DNA of 64,000 nucleotides from Tepidicella baoligensis (lineage in GTDB: Bacteria > Pseudomonadota > Gammaproteobacteria > Burkholderiales > Burkholderiaceae_C). The position numbers and the translations under genes were made by a program. Below the pieces are notes generated by a model, which was given only the letters and a program-made list of their open reading frames with translations, made no database searches and had not been told where the DNA came from. Position 1 is the first letter of the stretch; each line of letters begins with the position of its first letter. This document shows, piece by piece, positions 8,957-17,708 of the stretch. The stretch lies in NCBI RefSeq assembly GCF_013432195.1, contig NZ_JACCDB010000008.1, positions 62,001-126,000 on the forward strand, given 5' to 3'.

Positions 8957-9583
8957 TCAGCGCTGTACCCGCACCAAGGCGGTTTCGAAGCCCTGGCCCT
9001 GCACACGCTGCTCCATCACTTCGGCGTCGATCTTGCGCTGGAAAGGCCCCAGCCGTACACGGAATACCGGCCTGCCGGCCTGCTCCCGTTCGCTCACGCC
9101 CGCTTCGAAGCCCAGCATGGCGAGCCGGGCGCGCTGGGCCTCGGCCTCGTCGCCGTTGCGGAAGGCTCCGACCTGCACGTAATAGATGAAGGGGTCCACC
9201 AGCGGCGGCGCTTCCACGCTGGCCACCCCACCGGGGCTGCCCGCCGTCCGCTGTTCGATCAACTGGCCGATGGGGTCTTGGTCACTGGCCGGGGGCAAGG
9301 GGGTGCCGGGCAGTGCCGGCGTGGGTGTGGGGGCAGGCGCCGGTGCGGCAGCAGGCGCCGAGGGTCGGCTGGAGAGTGCAGCGTTGGGATTCCATTGCCG
9401 GTTGCGTTCGGCTTCGACGGCGTCGGCGCTGGGTGGCCGCTGTACGCCGCGATCCACCAAGGGGACCGGAACCTTGGTCACGTACACGGCCACGACCAAG
9501 GCCACCGCCAGGCCTACCAGCAAACCGGCGATGAAACCGAGGATCGTGCCGCCCCGTTGAGGGGGGGTTTTGCGTGTTTTCAT
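8957..9583 (-). CDS. SPOR domain-containing membrane protein (FtsN-like)
   Basis: 208-residue bitopic inner-membrane protein: a short basic N-terminus, one membrane segment (about 13-37, ILGFIAGLLVGLAVALVVAV), a long proline/alanine-rich linker (about 65-110) and a C-terminal SPOR domain (about 130-205, YYVQVGAFRNGDEAEAQRA). SPOR domains bind denuded septal peptidoglycan, so a role in cell division is likely. Its position after argS matches the ftsN-like SPOR gene found next to argS in many beta- and gammaproteobacteria. It starts 18 bases after argS stops. Confidence 0.88.
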   Translation of the reverse strand: MKTRKTPPQRGGTILGFIAGLLVGLAVALVVAVYVTKVPVPLVDRGVQRPPSADAVEAERNRQWNPNAALSSRPSAPAAAPAPAPTPTPALPGTPLPPASDQDPIGQLIEQRTAGSPGGVASVEAPPLVDPFIYYVQVGAFRNGDEAEAQRARLAMLGFEAGVSEREQAGRPVFRVRLGPFQRKIDAEVMEQRVQGQGFETALVRVQR

Positions 9584-9601
9584 GAGGCGGGTCTGCCTTC
9601 C

Positions 9602-11275
9602 CTACATTTTTTGTGGCGCGCTCACCCCGAGCACGGCCAAGCCATTGTGCAACACCTGCGCGGTGGCGGCCACCAGCGCCAGGCGGGCGCGCTTGACCGT
9701 CTCGTCGTCCACCAAAATACGTTCCGCATCGTAGTAGCTGTGGTAAGCGGCGGCCAGTTCGCGCAGGTAGAAGGTCACATCGTGCGGGGCAAAGTCCTGC
9801 GCGGCGGCGGTGAGCATCTCGGGGTATTTGGCGAGTTGCAACATCAAAGCCTGGGCCTGGGGGCCTTGCAGGACGCTCAGGTCTGCGTCTTTCAGGCTGG
9901 CCGGATCTCCTCCCCAGGCGGCCAACACCGAGCAGATGCGTGCGTGGGCGTACTGCACGTAGTACACCGGGTTGTCGTTGTTTTGCTGGATCGCCAGGTC
10001 CACATCGAAGGTGTATTCGGTGTCGGGCTTGCGGCTGAGCAGGAAAAAGCGCACCGCATCTTTGCTGGTCCACTCGATCAGGTCGCGCAGCGTCACATAG
10101 CTGCCGGCGCGCTTGCTGATCTTGACCTCTTGTCCGCCGCGCACCACCCGCACCATGGTGTGCAGCACGTAGTCCGGATAGCCGGGCGGGATGCCGACGC
10201 CGGCGGCCTGCAGTCCGGCGCGCACACGGGCAATGGTGCCGTGGTGGTCGGTGCCCTGGATGTTGATGACCTTGGTGAAGCCGCGCTCCCACTTGGTGAT
10301 GTGGTAGGCCACGTCGGGCACGAAGTAGGTGTACGTGCCGTCGGACTTGCGCATCACGCGGTCCTTGTCGTCACCGTATTCGGTGGTGCGCAGCCACAGC
10401 GCGCCGTCGCGCTCGTAGGTCTTGCCGGCGGCGATCAGCCTTTGCACCGTCTGCTCGACGCGGCCGCTGCTGTACAGGCTGGACTCCAGGTAGTACTGGT
10501 CGAATCTGACCTGAAAGGCTTGCAGATCCAGATCCTGCTCGCGCCGCAGGTAGGCCACGGCGAATTGTCGGATGCCATCGAGGTCGTTGACGTCCCCGCT
10601 GGCGGTGAACTCGCGGTCATCGGCTTTGACCGTCTTTTGGGCAAGGAAATCGTTGGCGATGTCCTGGATGTAGTCGCCGTTGTAAGCGGTCTCGGGCCAT
10701 TCGGCATCACCGGGTTTGAAGCCCTGCGCACGCAACTGGGTGGATCTGGCCAGGATGTCGATCTGCACGCCTGCGTCGTTGTAATAGAACTCTCGGTGCA
10801 CGGCCCAGCCCTGGGTGGCGAACAGGTTGCAGATGGCGTCACCCAGTGCGGCCTGGCGGCCGTGGCCCACATGCAACGGGCCGGTCGGGTTGGCGGAGAC
10901 GAATTCCACCAGCACGCGCTGCCCGTTGGGGGGCTGTTGCCCGTAGGCAGGGCCGGCGGCCAACACCTCGCGCACCACTTCCTGTTTGGCGGCGGGCTTG
11001 AGGCGGATGTTGATGAAGCCGGGGCCGGCGATTTCCAGCGCTTGAACCCAGCGCTGGTAGGCCGCGTGGGCCTGCAGGGCGTCGATCAGCTGTTGCGCCA
11101 GCTGCCGCGGGTTGGCCTTCAGGGGCTTGGCCAGTTGCATGGCGGCGGTGCAGGCAAGGTCGCCGTGCGCGGCCTGTTTGGGGGTTTCGAACGCGGCTTT
11201 CGCCCCTGCGCCGGGGGACAGGTGTTCCAGCTCGGCAGACAAGGCGGCGAGCAGTTCGTGTTTGACGGAGAGCAT
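9602..11275 (-). CDS. argS: Arginine--tRNA ligase
   Basis: Class Ia aminoacyl-tRNA synthetase that charges tRNA-Arg. The ATG at 11275 gives 557 residues; a TTG two codons upstream extends the frame but is less likely. Seen are the HIGH-type motif [15 protein letters not shown], the KMSK-like loop [13 protein letters not shown], and the C-terminal DALR anticodon-binding domain (about 450-557). The Add-1 N-terminal domain is also present (about 1-90). It is divergent from the ureohydrolase gene across a 94-base repeat-containing gap. Confidence 0.97.
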   Translation of the reverse strand: MLSVKHELLAALSAELEHLSPGAGAKAAFETPKQAAHGDLACTAAMQLAKPLKANPRQLAQQLIDALQAHAAYQRWVQALEIAGPGFINIRLKPAAKQEVVREVLAAGPAYGQQPPNGQRVLVEFVSANPTGPLHVGHGRQAALGDAICNLFATQGWAVHREFYYNDAGVQIDILARSTQLRAQGFKPGDAEWPETAYNGDYIQDIANDFLAQKTVKADDREFTASGDVNDLDGIRQFAVAYLRREQDLDLQAFQVRFDQYYLESSLYSSGRVEQTVQRLIAAGKTYERDGALWLRTTEYGDDKDRVMRKSDGTYTYFVPDVAYHITKWERGFTKVINIQGTDHHGTIARVRAGLQAAGVGIPPGYPDYVLHTMVRVVRGGQEVKISKRAGSYVTLRDLIEWTSKDAVRFFLLSRKPDTEYTFDVDLAIQQNNDNPVYYVQYAHARICSVLAAWGGDPASLKDADLSVLQGPQAQALMLQLAKYPEMLTAAAQDFAPHDVTFYLRELAAAYHSYYDAERILVDDETVKRARLALVAATAQVLHNGLAVLGVSAPQKM

Positions 11276-11302
11276 GGGCAACGATTTTAGGGGGTCGTGC
11301 GG

Positions 11303-11356
11303 TCAATCCGCGAGATCAATCCGCGAGATGGTCATGAAGCCGTGATGGTCCTGAAG
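11303..11356. repeat. Tandem and direct repeats between argS and the ureohydrolase gene
   Basis: Two exact tandem copies of the 13-mer TCAATCCGCGAGA lie at 11303-11315 and 11316-11328. Two further 13-mers, GATGGTCATGAAG (11327-11339) and GATGGTCCTGAAG (11344-11356), differ at one base. All lie in the divergent promoter region, which suggests operator half-sites. No known box was recognised. Confidence 0.55.
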
Positions 11357-11369
11357 ATATGAGATCATC

Positions 11370-12389
11370 ATGGGACTGCTCTCAAGTCGCGTCGTACCGA
11401 TGACCGCAACCACCCCCCCTTCCGTCGTTCCTGCGCCGCAGGCCGGCGACAGCGCCATCCGCCGTTGCACTCCTTATGGCAGCTGGCCCGAAAACACCTA
11501 TGCGGGCGTGCTCAGCTTCATGCGGCGCAACTACACGCGCGAACTTGCCGGTGCCGACGTGGTGATCTCGGGCATCCCGCTCGACCTGGCCACCACCTTC
11601 CGGCCCGGTGCGCGGCTGGGCCCGGCGGCGGTGCGCGCGGCCAGCGTGCAGCTCGCGGAACTCAAGCCCTTTCCCTGGGGGTTCGACCCCTTCGACACCC
11701 TGGCCGTGGTGGACGCCGGCGACTGCTGGTTCGATGCCCATCACCCGCTGACCATTCCTGAAACGATCCGCCAGCACGCGCGGCACATCCTCGCCTCGGG
11801 GGCGCGCATGCTCACGCTGGGCGGCGACCACTACATCAGCTATCCGCTGCTGCAGGCGCACGTGGAAAAGCACGGGGGCCCCCTGTCGCTCATCCACTTC
11901 GACGCGCACTGCGACACCTGGCCCGACGACAGCCCCGACTCCCTCAACCACGGCACCATGTTCTACAAGGCCGTCAAGGAGGGGTTGATCGACCCGGCGC
12001 GGTCGGTGCAGATCGGCATCCGCACTTGGAACGACGATTTCATGGGCATGCAGGTGATCGATGCGCCCAGCGTGCACCGGCTGGGTGCCGCGGCCGTGCT
12101 GCAACGGGTGCTCGAGATCGTGGGCGACCGCCCCGCCTACCTCACCTTCGACATCGATTGCCTGGACCCGGCGCATGCCCCGGGCACCGGCACGCCGGTG
12201 CCCGGCGGGTTGACCAGCGCGCAGGCGCTGGAGATCGTGCGCGGCCTCACACCGGTGAACCTCGTGGGCATGGACGTGGTGGAGGTGTCGCCGCCCTACG
12301 ATCAGAGCGAAATCACCGCCCTGGCCGCGGCGCACGTGGCCGCCGATCTGCTGTGCGTGCTGGCCGCCCAAAAGCGGGCGACGGCTTGA
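11370..12389 (+). CDS. speB: Agmatinase/ureohydrolase family protein
   Basis: Binuclear manganese ureohydrolase that splits a guanidino compound into an amine and urea; agmatine to putrescine is the family default. Metal-binding motifs are all present: GGDHYISYP, IHFDAHCDTW and FDIDCLDPAHAPGTGTP. Length is 339 residues from 11370 or 329 from the ATG at 11400; neither has a strong ribosome-binding site. The neighbourhood (ArgP, ArgO-type exporter, DavBA) raises the option of a 4-guanidinobutyrase or related enzyme instead of agmatinase. The stop codon abuts the stop of the converging membrane hydrolase gene with no gap. Confidence 0.88.
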   Translation: MGLLSSRVVPMTATTPPSVVPAPQAGDSAIRRCTPYGSWPENTYAGVLSFMRRNYTRELAGADVVISGIPLDLATTFRPGARLGPAAVRAASVQLAELKPFPWGFDPFDTLAVVDAGDCWFDAHHPLTIPETIRQHARHILASGARMLTLGGDHYISYPLLQAHVEKHGGPLSLIHFDAHCDTWPDDSPDSLNHGTMFYKAVKEGLIDPARSVQIGIRTWNDDFMGMQVIDAPSVHRLGAAAVLQRVLEIVGDRPAYLTFDIDCLDPAHAPGTGTPVPGGLTSAQALEIVRGLTPVNLVGMDVVEVSPPYDQSEITALAAAHVAADLLCVLAAQKRATA

Positions 12390-13493
12390 TCAGGGCAGCC
12401 GGGGCACCGAGGGCTGGGGCAGCGTTGCCTCGATCGGATGGCCGCCTCCGCTGGGCGCTGGCCTGGGCGTGGGCCGTTGGGCCAGGGCCTCGCTGAGCGG
12501 GGGCAAGTCCTGGCCTTGCAACCGGGCCCACAGCCAGGACAAGCCGATGTCCAGATCCGTCCGGTGCCCGATGCGCACAGCCGGTGCCGGGGGTTCGCCA
12601 GCGGCGAGCGGGGGGCCGAGGTTGAACTCAAAGTAGTAATGCGGCTCCTGGCCCATGCGCAGGTCCGCCAGCCACAGGTTGCCATCGACCACGCGCAGCC
12701 GGTAAAAGCCGCCGCTGAAGCGCGCGACGCGTTGCACATGGGGGTGGTCGGCATGGGCCCGCAAGGCTTCGGCTCCCCGGGGGTGGCTGTGGAAGGCGAT
12801 CGGGCGGCCACGGTCGAGCAGGGCGTAATAGCCTTCGTGGTAGCGTTCCTCGTCCACCGCGACCACGCGCCACAGCAGGGTGGTGAACGGAGCGGGGGTG
12901 ACCAGTACCTGCTCCGCCGGCAGGCCGTGCTGGGCCAACGACGCCCGTGCGTGCTGGGTGACCCACCCCTGAGCGGCCACGCTCCAGCCCAGGTACAGGG
13001 TGCTGACGGTCAGGGCCAGTGTGTTTGCGCGCAGGCCCCCCGCTCGCCAGGTGAGCGCCAGCACCACCCCGATCAGCAGTGGCAGGGTATAGGCCGGGTC
13101 GATGATGAACACGCTGCCGACGCCATAGGCCGTATCGGTGAAGGGCAGCAGCAACTGCGTGCCGTAAACGGTGAACGCATCCAGCAACGCATGGGTGGTG
13201 AGGACCAGGAACATGGCGAGCCACCAACGGCGCCACTGGGCCATTTCACCGTGCAGGCGCGCCACCAGCCACGCCAGCGGGAAGGCGGCGAGCAGGTGAT
13301 AGAACAGCGCGTGGGTTTCGGCACGGTGCAGCACCATGTTGAGCACGGCATCGCCGTGGTCCAGCAGCGCGTCCAGGTCGGGCAGTGTGCCCACGATGCC
13401 GCCCCACAGCGCGGCCTTCCAGACGGCCGTGCGTCGCCCCATCACGGCCATGCTGACCGAGGCGCCCAGGGCGATTTGCGTGAGCGAATCCAT
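12390..13493 (-). CDS. Membrane-bound metal-dependent hydrolase (YdjM/DUF457 family)
   Basis: 367-residue inner-membrane protein starting MDSLTQIALGASVSMAV. The family motif region reads GTLPDLDALLDHGD followed by HRAETHALFYH and TTHALLDAFTVYGTQ, giving the clustered His/Asp residues that suggest a metal site. About four membrane segments lie in the first 190 residues, then a soluble periplasmic-looking C-terminal half. E. coli YdjM is in the SOS regulon, but the substrate of the family is unknown. The gene lies 63 bases downstream of argP on the same strand and may be in its transcript. Confidence 0.85.
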   Translation of the reverse strand: MDSLTQIALGASVSMAVMGRRTAVWKAALWGGIVGTLPDLDALLDHGDAVLNMVLHRAETHALFYHLLAAFPLAWLVARLHGEMAQWRRWWLAMFLVLTTHALLDAFTVYGTQLLLPFTDTAYGVGSVFIIDPAYTLPLLIGVVLALTWRAGGLRANTLALTVSTLYLGWSVAAQGWVTQHARASLAQHGLPAEQVLVTPAPFTTLLWRVVAVDEERYHEGYYALLDRGRPIAFHSHPRGAEALRAHADHPHVQRVARFSGGFYRLRVVDGNLWLADLRMGQEPHYYFEFNLGPPLAAGEPPAPAVRIGHRTDLDIGLSWLWARLQGQDLPPLSEALAQRPTPRPAPSGGGHPIEATLPQPSVPRLP

Positions 13494-13556
13494 GGTGTGT
13501 GCTTCTGTGCTTGATCAGCCCCGATGGTATGCGGGCTTCGATGCCCCCACAGGGCT

Positions 13557-14483
13557 TCAGGCGTTGGGGCCAGGGGGCAGCAGCGCCGCCGCCGCGGCGG
13601 CCTTCACCGCCTGGGTGAGCCGCTGGGCGGTGGCCGGTTCCCGTTCCCAGTGGTGCCAGTACAAGGCCACGTCCACGGGAGCGTCCGGCAGCACCTCCAC
13701 GAGCGGTGGGCGCCCCTTGCGCTGCTGCAGATGCAGCTCCGGCACCATGCCCCAGCCCATGCCCAGTTCGATCGCGGTCTCGAACGCGTCGATCGCCGGC
13801 GTGAAGTGGCGTGGATAGCGGGCCTCGCGCAGCTGGAAATACCGGTGCAAAAAAACGTCTTGCAAGGCATCCTTGCGGTTGAAAATGATGGCGGGTCGGC
13901 TCAGTAGCCGGTGTGGCGTGACCCGGCCTGCGGGCGTGCGACACAGCTCGGCCAGGGCGGGCGTGGCCACGCAGCGGTAACGCATGATGCCCAAAGGCTC
14001 GGCCACACAGCCGCGCATGGGCTGGGCGAGCGTGCTGACGCAACCCGTGACCTCACCGCTCTTGAGGGCGTCGTGGGTGTGGTCCTGGTCATCGATGAGG
14101 ATGTCGATCAGCAAGTGATGCCGCTGCACAACGGGCGCGACGCCCGGCAAAAACCAGCTCGCCACCGAGTCGGCGTTGATGGCGACCGACAGACTTTGCC
14201 AGCGTACGCGCGACGTGCCTGCGCTGCCGGGGTCGGCCAGCTGGGCGAGCAGATCGGCCTCCATGAGCTGCACCTGCCGCACGTGCGTGAGCAGCGCCTG
14301 GCCGGCCGGGGTGGCCCGTACCCGCTTGCCCCGCACGAGCAGCCGCTGGCCCAGGGCTTCTTCCAGCGATTTGATGCGCAGCGACACCGCCGCCACCGTG
14401 AGCGACAAAGCCTTGGCGGCGCCGCTGAAGCCGCCTTGTTCCACCACGGCGGCGAGGGCCTCGAGTTGCCTTGCATCCAGCAT
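13557..14483 (-). CDS. argP: LysR-family transcriptional regulator ArgP (LysG/IciA type)
   Basis: Regulator of basic amino acid export. ATG at 14483 gives 308 residues starting MLDARQLEALAAVVEQGGFS; a TTG at 14507 extends it by eight. The N-terminal winged helix (residues 3-60) is followed by the effector domain with the ArgP-type SVAINADSVASWFLPGV. In E. coli ArgP activates argO in response to arginine and lysine, and here the gene is divergent from a LysE/ArgO exporter, the canonical arrangement. A paralogue lies at 33914-34834. Confidence 0.92.
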   Translation of the reverse strand: MLDARQLEALAAVVEQGGFSGAAKALSLTVAAVSLRIKSLEEALGQRLLVRGKRVRATPAGQALLTHVRQVQLMEADLLAQLADPGSAGTSRVRWQSLSVAINADSVASWFLPGVAPVVQRHHLLIDILIDDQDHTHDALKSGEVTGCVSTLAQPMRGCVAEPLGIMRYRCVATPALAELCRTPAGRVTPHRLLSRPAIIFNRKDALQDVFLHRYFQLREARYPRHFTPAIDAFETAIELGMGWGMVPELHLQQRKGRPPLVEVLPDAPVDVALYWHHWEREPATAQRLTQAVKAAAAAALLPPGPNA

Positions 14484-14590
14484 ATTAAATAAATCTTGAC
14501 CACTCAAAAAAACTATTGAATAAGTTTAATTGCTGGCGCTTCTTCTGCACACTACCGTCCACAATCCACCAACCACAGCCGGAGTGATCC
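14484..14590. promoter_or_regulatory. argP-argO divergent control region
   Basis: AT-rich 107-base gap in an otherwise GC-rich window. It holds TATTGAA (14514-14520) followed by AGTTTAATT (14523-14531); both words recur in the second ArgP-paralogue/dadA gap. It is the likely ArgP binding site and argO promoter, by analogy with E. coli argO. A CGGAGTG ribosome-binding site precedes the argO ATG. Confidence 0.5.
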
Positions 14591-15226
14591 ATGACCCTGA
14601 CCACCCCCGCCTTCACCGCTGGCATGGTGTTGAGCATCTCGCTGATCATGGCGATCGGCCCGCAGAACGCCCATGTGCTGCGCGTGGGCCTGCGTCGCCA
14701 GCACCTCTGGTTGACCATCGCCGTGTGCGCCTTGGCCGACATCGTGCTCATCGCCTTGGGTGTACTGGGGCTGGCCCGGCTCGGCGGGCTGTCCGACAAG
14801 TTGCACGGTGCGCTCGTGGGCGCCGGGGTGCTGTTCCTGTCGGTGTACGGCTGGAAGGCGTTCCAGCGCTTTCGCTCGCCGGTGGCCGGGGAGTTGCCCG
14901 TGGCCGGTGCAGCGCCGCTGGCCGAGCCGGTCACGGCGCGCCAGGCCATCTTGTCGGCGCTGGCGTTTTCCTGGCTGAACCCGCATGCCTGGCTGGACAC
15001 GGCCGTGCTGATCGGCACCGCCTCGCTGGCCTATGGCCAGGGCAGCACGGTGTTTGGGTTGGGCGCCGCAGTGGGCTCGGTGGTGTGGTTTATCGGTCTC
15101 GGTGTCACCGCCTTCTGGCTGGGTCGTCGCCTGAATTCCTTGCGGGTCTGGCGCGTGCTCGATGCCTTGGTGGCCTTGATGATGTGGGGCGTGGCCGCTG
15201 TGCTCTTCGCCAGCCTGTTCCGCTGA
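14591..15226 (+). CDS. argO: LysE/ArgO family basic amino acid exporter
   Basis: 211-residue inner-membrane exporter of the LysE superfamily with five to six hydrophobic segments. The family start is clear: GMVLSISLIMAIGPQNAHVLRVGL, with the conserved GPQNA motif split across the first membrane helix. The later FSWLNPHAWLDTAVLIG motif is also diagnostic. The predicted role is efflux of excess arginine or lysine, controlled by the divergent ArgP. davB follows 26 bases downstream on the same strand, so one transcript could combine export and catabolism of the same amino acid. Confidence 0.9.
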   Translation: MTLTTPAFTAGMVLSISLIMAIGPQNAHVLRVGLRRQHLWLTIAVCALADIVLIALGVLGLARLGGLSDKLHGALVGAGVLFLSVYGWKAFQRFRSPVAGELPVAGAAPLAEPVTARQAILSALAFSWLNPHAWLDTAVLIGTASLAYGQGSTVFGLGAAVGSVVWFIGLGVTAFWLGRRLNSLRVWRVLDALVALMMWGVAAVLFASLFR

Positions 15227-15252
15227 CTTCCTATTGATTGAAGGCAATTGCC

Positions 15253-16932
15253 ATGAGTTTGCAAACACACCCCACCCGATCCGAACGGGCCCCGGTCACC
15301 GTTTTTGGCCCGGACTTCCCCTTTGCCTACGACGATTGGTTGACCCATCCCGCTGGCCTGGGGCAATTGCCCGCCAGCCGCCACGGCACCGAAGTCGCCA
15401 TCGTCGGCGCCGGCATGGCGGGGCTCACGGCCGCCTACGAGCTGATGAAGCTCGGCCTCAAGCCCGTGGTGTACGAGGCTTCGCGCATGGGCGGGCGGCT
15501 GCGTTCGCAACCCTTTGAAGGGGGGCAGGGCGTGATCGCGGAGCTGGGCGGCATGCGTTTCCCGCTGTCGTCCACCGGCTTCTACCACTATGTGCACACG
15601 CTGGGCTTGCAGAGCCGGCCGTTTCCCAACCCGCTCACGCCCGCCGCCCGATGCACCGTGGTGGACCTGGAGGGCGAGACCCACTGGGCACGCACGCTGG
15701 CCGACCTGCCCGCGCTGTTTCGCGAAGTGGCCGATGCCTGGGCCAGCGCCCTGGAGGAGGGTGCCGGTTTCACCGAACTGCAGACCGCCATACGCCAGCG
15801 CGACGTGGCGCGCGTCAAGGCGCTCTGGAACCAACTGGTGCCGCGTTGGGACGACCGCACCTTCTACGACTTCGTGGCCCAGTCGAGCGCCTTCCAGCGG
15901 CTGAGCTTCCACCACCGCGAGGTGTTCGGCCAGGTCGGCTTCGGCACCGGTGGCTGGGACTCGGATTTCCCCAACTCCATGCTCGAAATCCTGCGCGTGG
16001 TGCTCACGGGCTGCGACGAGAACCAGCACTACATCGTGGGCGGGGTGCAGCAGGTGCCCATGGGCCTGTGGCGGCACGCGCCCACCGCCCTGCACCACTG
16101 GCCGCAGGGCACCACGCTGGCCCGTTTGCACCAGGGTGCGCCGCGCCCGGCGGTCAAGGCCATCCAGCGTGCGGCCAACGGCCAGCTGGAGGTCACCGAC
16201 GCCTGGGGCACCGCCCGGCGCTACGACGCCGTGCTCGTCACCTGCCAGAGCTGGCTGTTGACCACCCAGATCGCCTGCGAGGAATCGCTGTTCTCGCAAA
16301 AGCTCTGGATGGCGCTGGACCGCACCCGCTACATGCAGTCGTCCAAGACCTTCGTCATGGTGGACCGACCCTTCTGGAACGACCTGCGCGACAACGGCTG
16401 GCCCGTCATGGGCATGACCCTGACCGACCGCCTCACACGCGGCACCTACCTGTTCGACAACGGCCCAGACAAGCCGGGCGTCATCTGCCTGTCCTACGCC
16501 TGGATGAGCGACGCGCTCAAGATGCTGCCCTACGACACCCCCAAGCGGGTGCAGCTCGCGCTCGACGCCCTGCGCAAGATCTACCCCGACGTGGACATCG
16601 CCAGCCACATCATCGGCGACCCGATCACCATCTCCTGGGAAGCGGACCCGCACTTCCTCGGCGCCTTCAAAGGCGCCTTGCCCGGCCATTACCGCTATAA
16701 CCACCGCATGTACGGCCATTTCATGCAGCACGACCTGCCCGAGCGCGAGCGCGGCATCTTTCTCGCCGGGGACGACATTTCCTTCACCCCCGCCTGGGTG
16801 GAAGGGGCGGTGCAGACGGCGCTCAACGCGGTCTGGGGCATCGTGCACCACCTCGGCGGCCACAGCGCGCCGGGCAACCCGGGGCCGGGTGACCTGTACC
16901 CGCAAATCGGGCCGATCACCCTGCCGGAGTGA
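15253..16932 (+). CDS. davB: L-lysine 2-monooxygenase (DavB-type FAD amine oxidase)
   Basis: FAD enzyme of the tryptophan 2-monooxygenase family that oxidatively decarboxylates lysine to 5-aminovaleramide. ATG at 15253 is preceded by GAAGG at good spacing and gives 559 residues. Seen: the Rossmann motif VAIVGAGMAGLTAAYELM, GGRLRSQPF, AELGGMRFPLSS, VGFGTGGWDSDFPNSM and the C-terminal FAD segment GIFLAGDDISFTPAWVEGAV. Length and wording match, from memory, the Pseudomonas lysine monooxygenase throughout. Arginine 2-monooxygenase is the main alternative given the nearby ureohydrolase. davA follows, overlapping or nearly so. Confidence 0.9.
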   Translation: MSLQTHPTRSERAPVTVFGPDFPFAYDDWLTHPAGLGQLPASRHGTEVAIVGAGMAGLTAAYELMKLGLKPVVYEASRMGGRLRSQPFEGGQGVIAELGGMRFPLSSTGFYHYVHTLGLQSRPFPNPLTPAARCTVVDLEGETHWARTLADLPALFREVADAWASALEEGAGFTELQTAIRQRDVARVKALWNQLVPRWDDRTFYDFVAQSSAFQRLSFHHREVFGQVGFGTGGWDSDFPNSMLEILRVVLTGCDENQHYIVGGVQQVPMGLWRHAPTALHHWPQGTTLARLHQGAPRPAVKAIQRAANGQLEVTDAWGTARRYDAVLVTCQSWLLTTQIACEESLFSQKLWMALDRTRYMQSSKTFVMVDRPFWNDLRDNGWPVMGMTLTDRLTRGTYLFDNGPDKPGVICLSYAWMSDALKMLPYDTPKRVQLALDALRKIYPDVDIASHIIGDPITISWEADPHFLGAFKGALPGHYRYNHRMYGHFMQHDLPERERGIFLAGDDISFTPAWVEGAVQTALNAVWGIVHHLGGHSAPGNPGPGDLYPQIGPITLPE

Positions 16933-16937
16933 ACCGC

Positions 16938-17663
16938 ATGCGCGTTGCCCTTTGGCAGAGTCCCCACCCGCCCGCTGGCGACACGGCCCATGCCCTGAAA
17001 GCCCTGGCCGAAGCCGCTTCGGATGCCGCCGCCCAGGATGCGGATTGGCTGATCACCCCCGAAATGGCGCTGACCGGCTACCTGATCGACCCGGCGCGCC
17101 TGCATGCACTCGCCGAACCCGCCGATGGGGCGCTGGCGCAGGCGGTGGCCCGCATCGCGCGGCAGCAGGGCATCGGTATCGTCTACGGCTGGCCCGAAAC
17201 CCACCCCCAAGGTGGCAAACCCTACAACGCCGCCCAGGCCATCGGGCCGGAGGGGGAGCGCCTGGCCGTGCACCGCAAGGTCCACCTGTTCGGGCTGGCG
17301 GACGCCGAGCGCTTCTCCCCCGGGGACGCGGTGGCCGCGCCTTTTGACTGGGGTGGCCGCCGGCTGGGGATGCTCATTTGCTTCGACGCCGAACAGCCAG
17401 CAGCCGTGCGGGAACTGGCCCGGCAAGGTGCCGAGGCGGTCCTGGTGCCCACCGCCAACATGCTGCCCTACGACGACGCGCCGCTGCTCACCATTCCCCG
17501 GCTCGCTGCGGCGTGCCGCGTGGGGGTGGCCTATGCCAACGCCTGCGGGGCAGAAGGCACCACCCGCTACGGGGGACTCAGCACCGTGGTGGGCCCCCAT
17601 GGCGAGGTGCGGGCGCGTGCCGGTCGGGAGGCGGTGTTGCTGGTGGCGGATTGGCTCGTTTGA
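16938..17663 (+). CDS. davA: 5-aminopentanamidase (DavA-type carbon-nitrogen hydrolase)
   Basis: Nitrilase-superfamily amidase expected to hydrolyse 5-aminovaleramide to 5-aminovalerate and ammonia. ATG at 16938 sits 8 bases after GGAG and gives 241 residues; a GTG at 16929 that overlaps the davB stop is an alternative. The Glu-Lys-Cys triad is visible in ITPEMALTGY, VHRKVHLFG and MLICFDAE. The order davB-davA matches the Pseudomonas lysine pathway, although DavT and DavD for the next steps are not in this window. If DavB acts on arginine, this enzyme would act on 4-guanidinobutyramide. Confidence 0.9.
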   Translation: MRVALWQSPHPPAGDTAHALKALAEAASDAAAQDADWLITPEMALTGYLIDPARLHALAEPADGALAQAVARIARQQGIGIVYGWPETHPQGGKPYNAAQAIGPEGERLAVHRKVHLFGLADAERFSPGDAVAAPFDWGGRRLGMLICFDAEQPAAVRELARQGAEAVLVPTANMLPYDDAPLLTIPRLAAACRVGVAYANACGAEGTTRYGGLSTVVGPHGEVRARAGREAVLLVADWLV

Positions 17664-17708
17664 AGGGGCCTGCCGTTCGGTGTCTGAACATCGGCCGCGA
17701 AAAGACCG

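Noticed and set aside
8762-11290. 842-codon plus-strand open frame opposite dsbA, SPOR and argS
   Set aside because: Spans three well-identified minus-strand genes; composition is that of a reverse-strand shadow.
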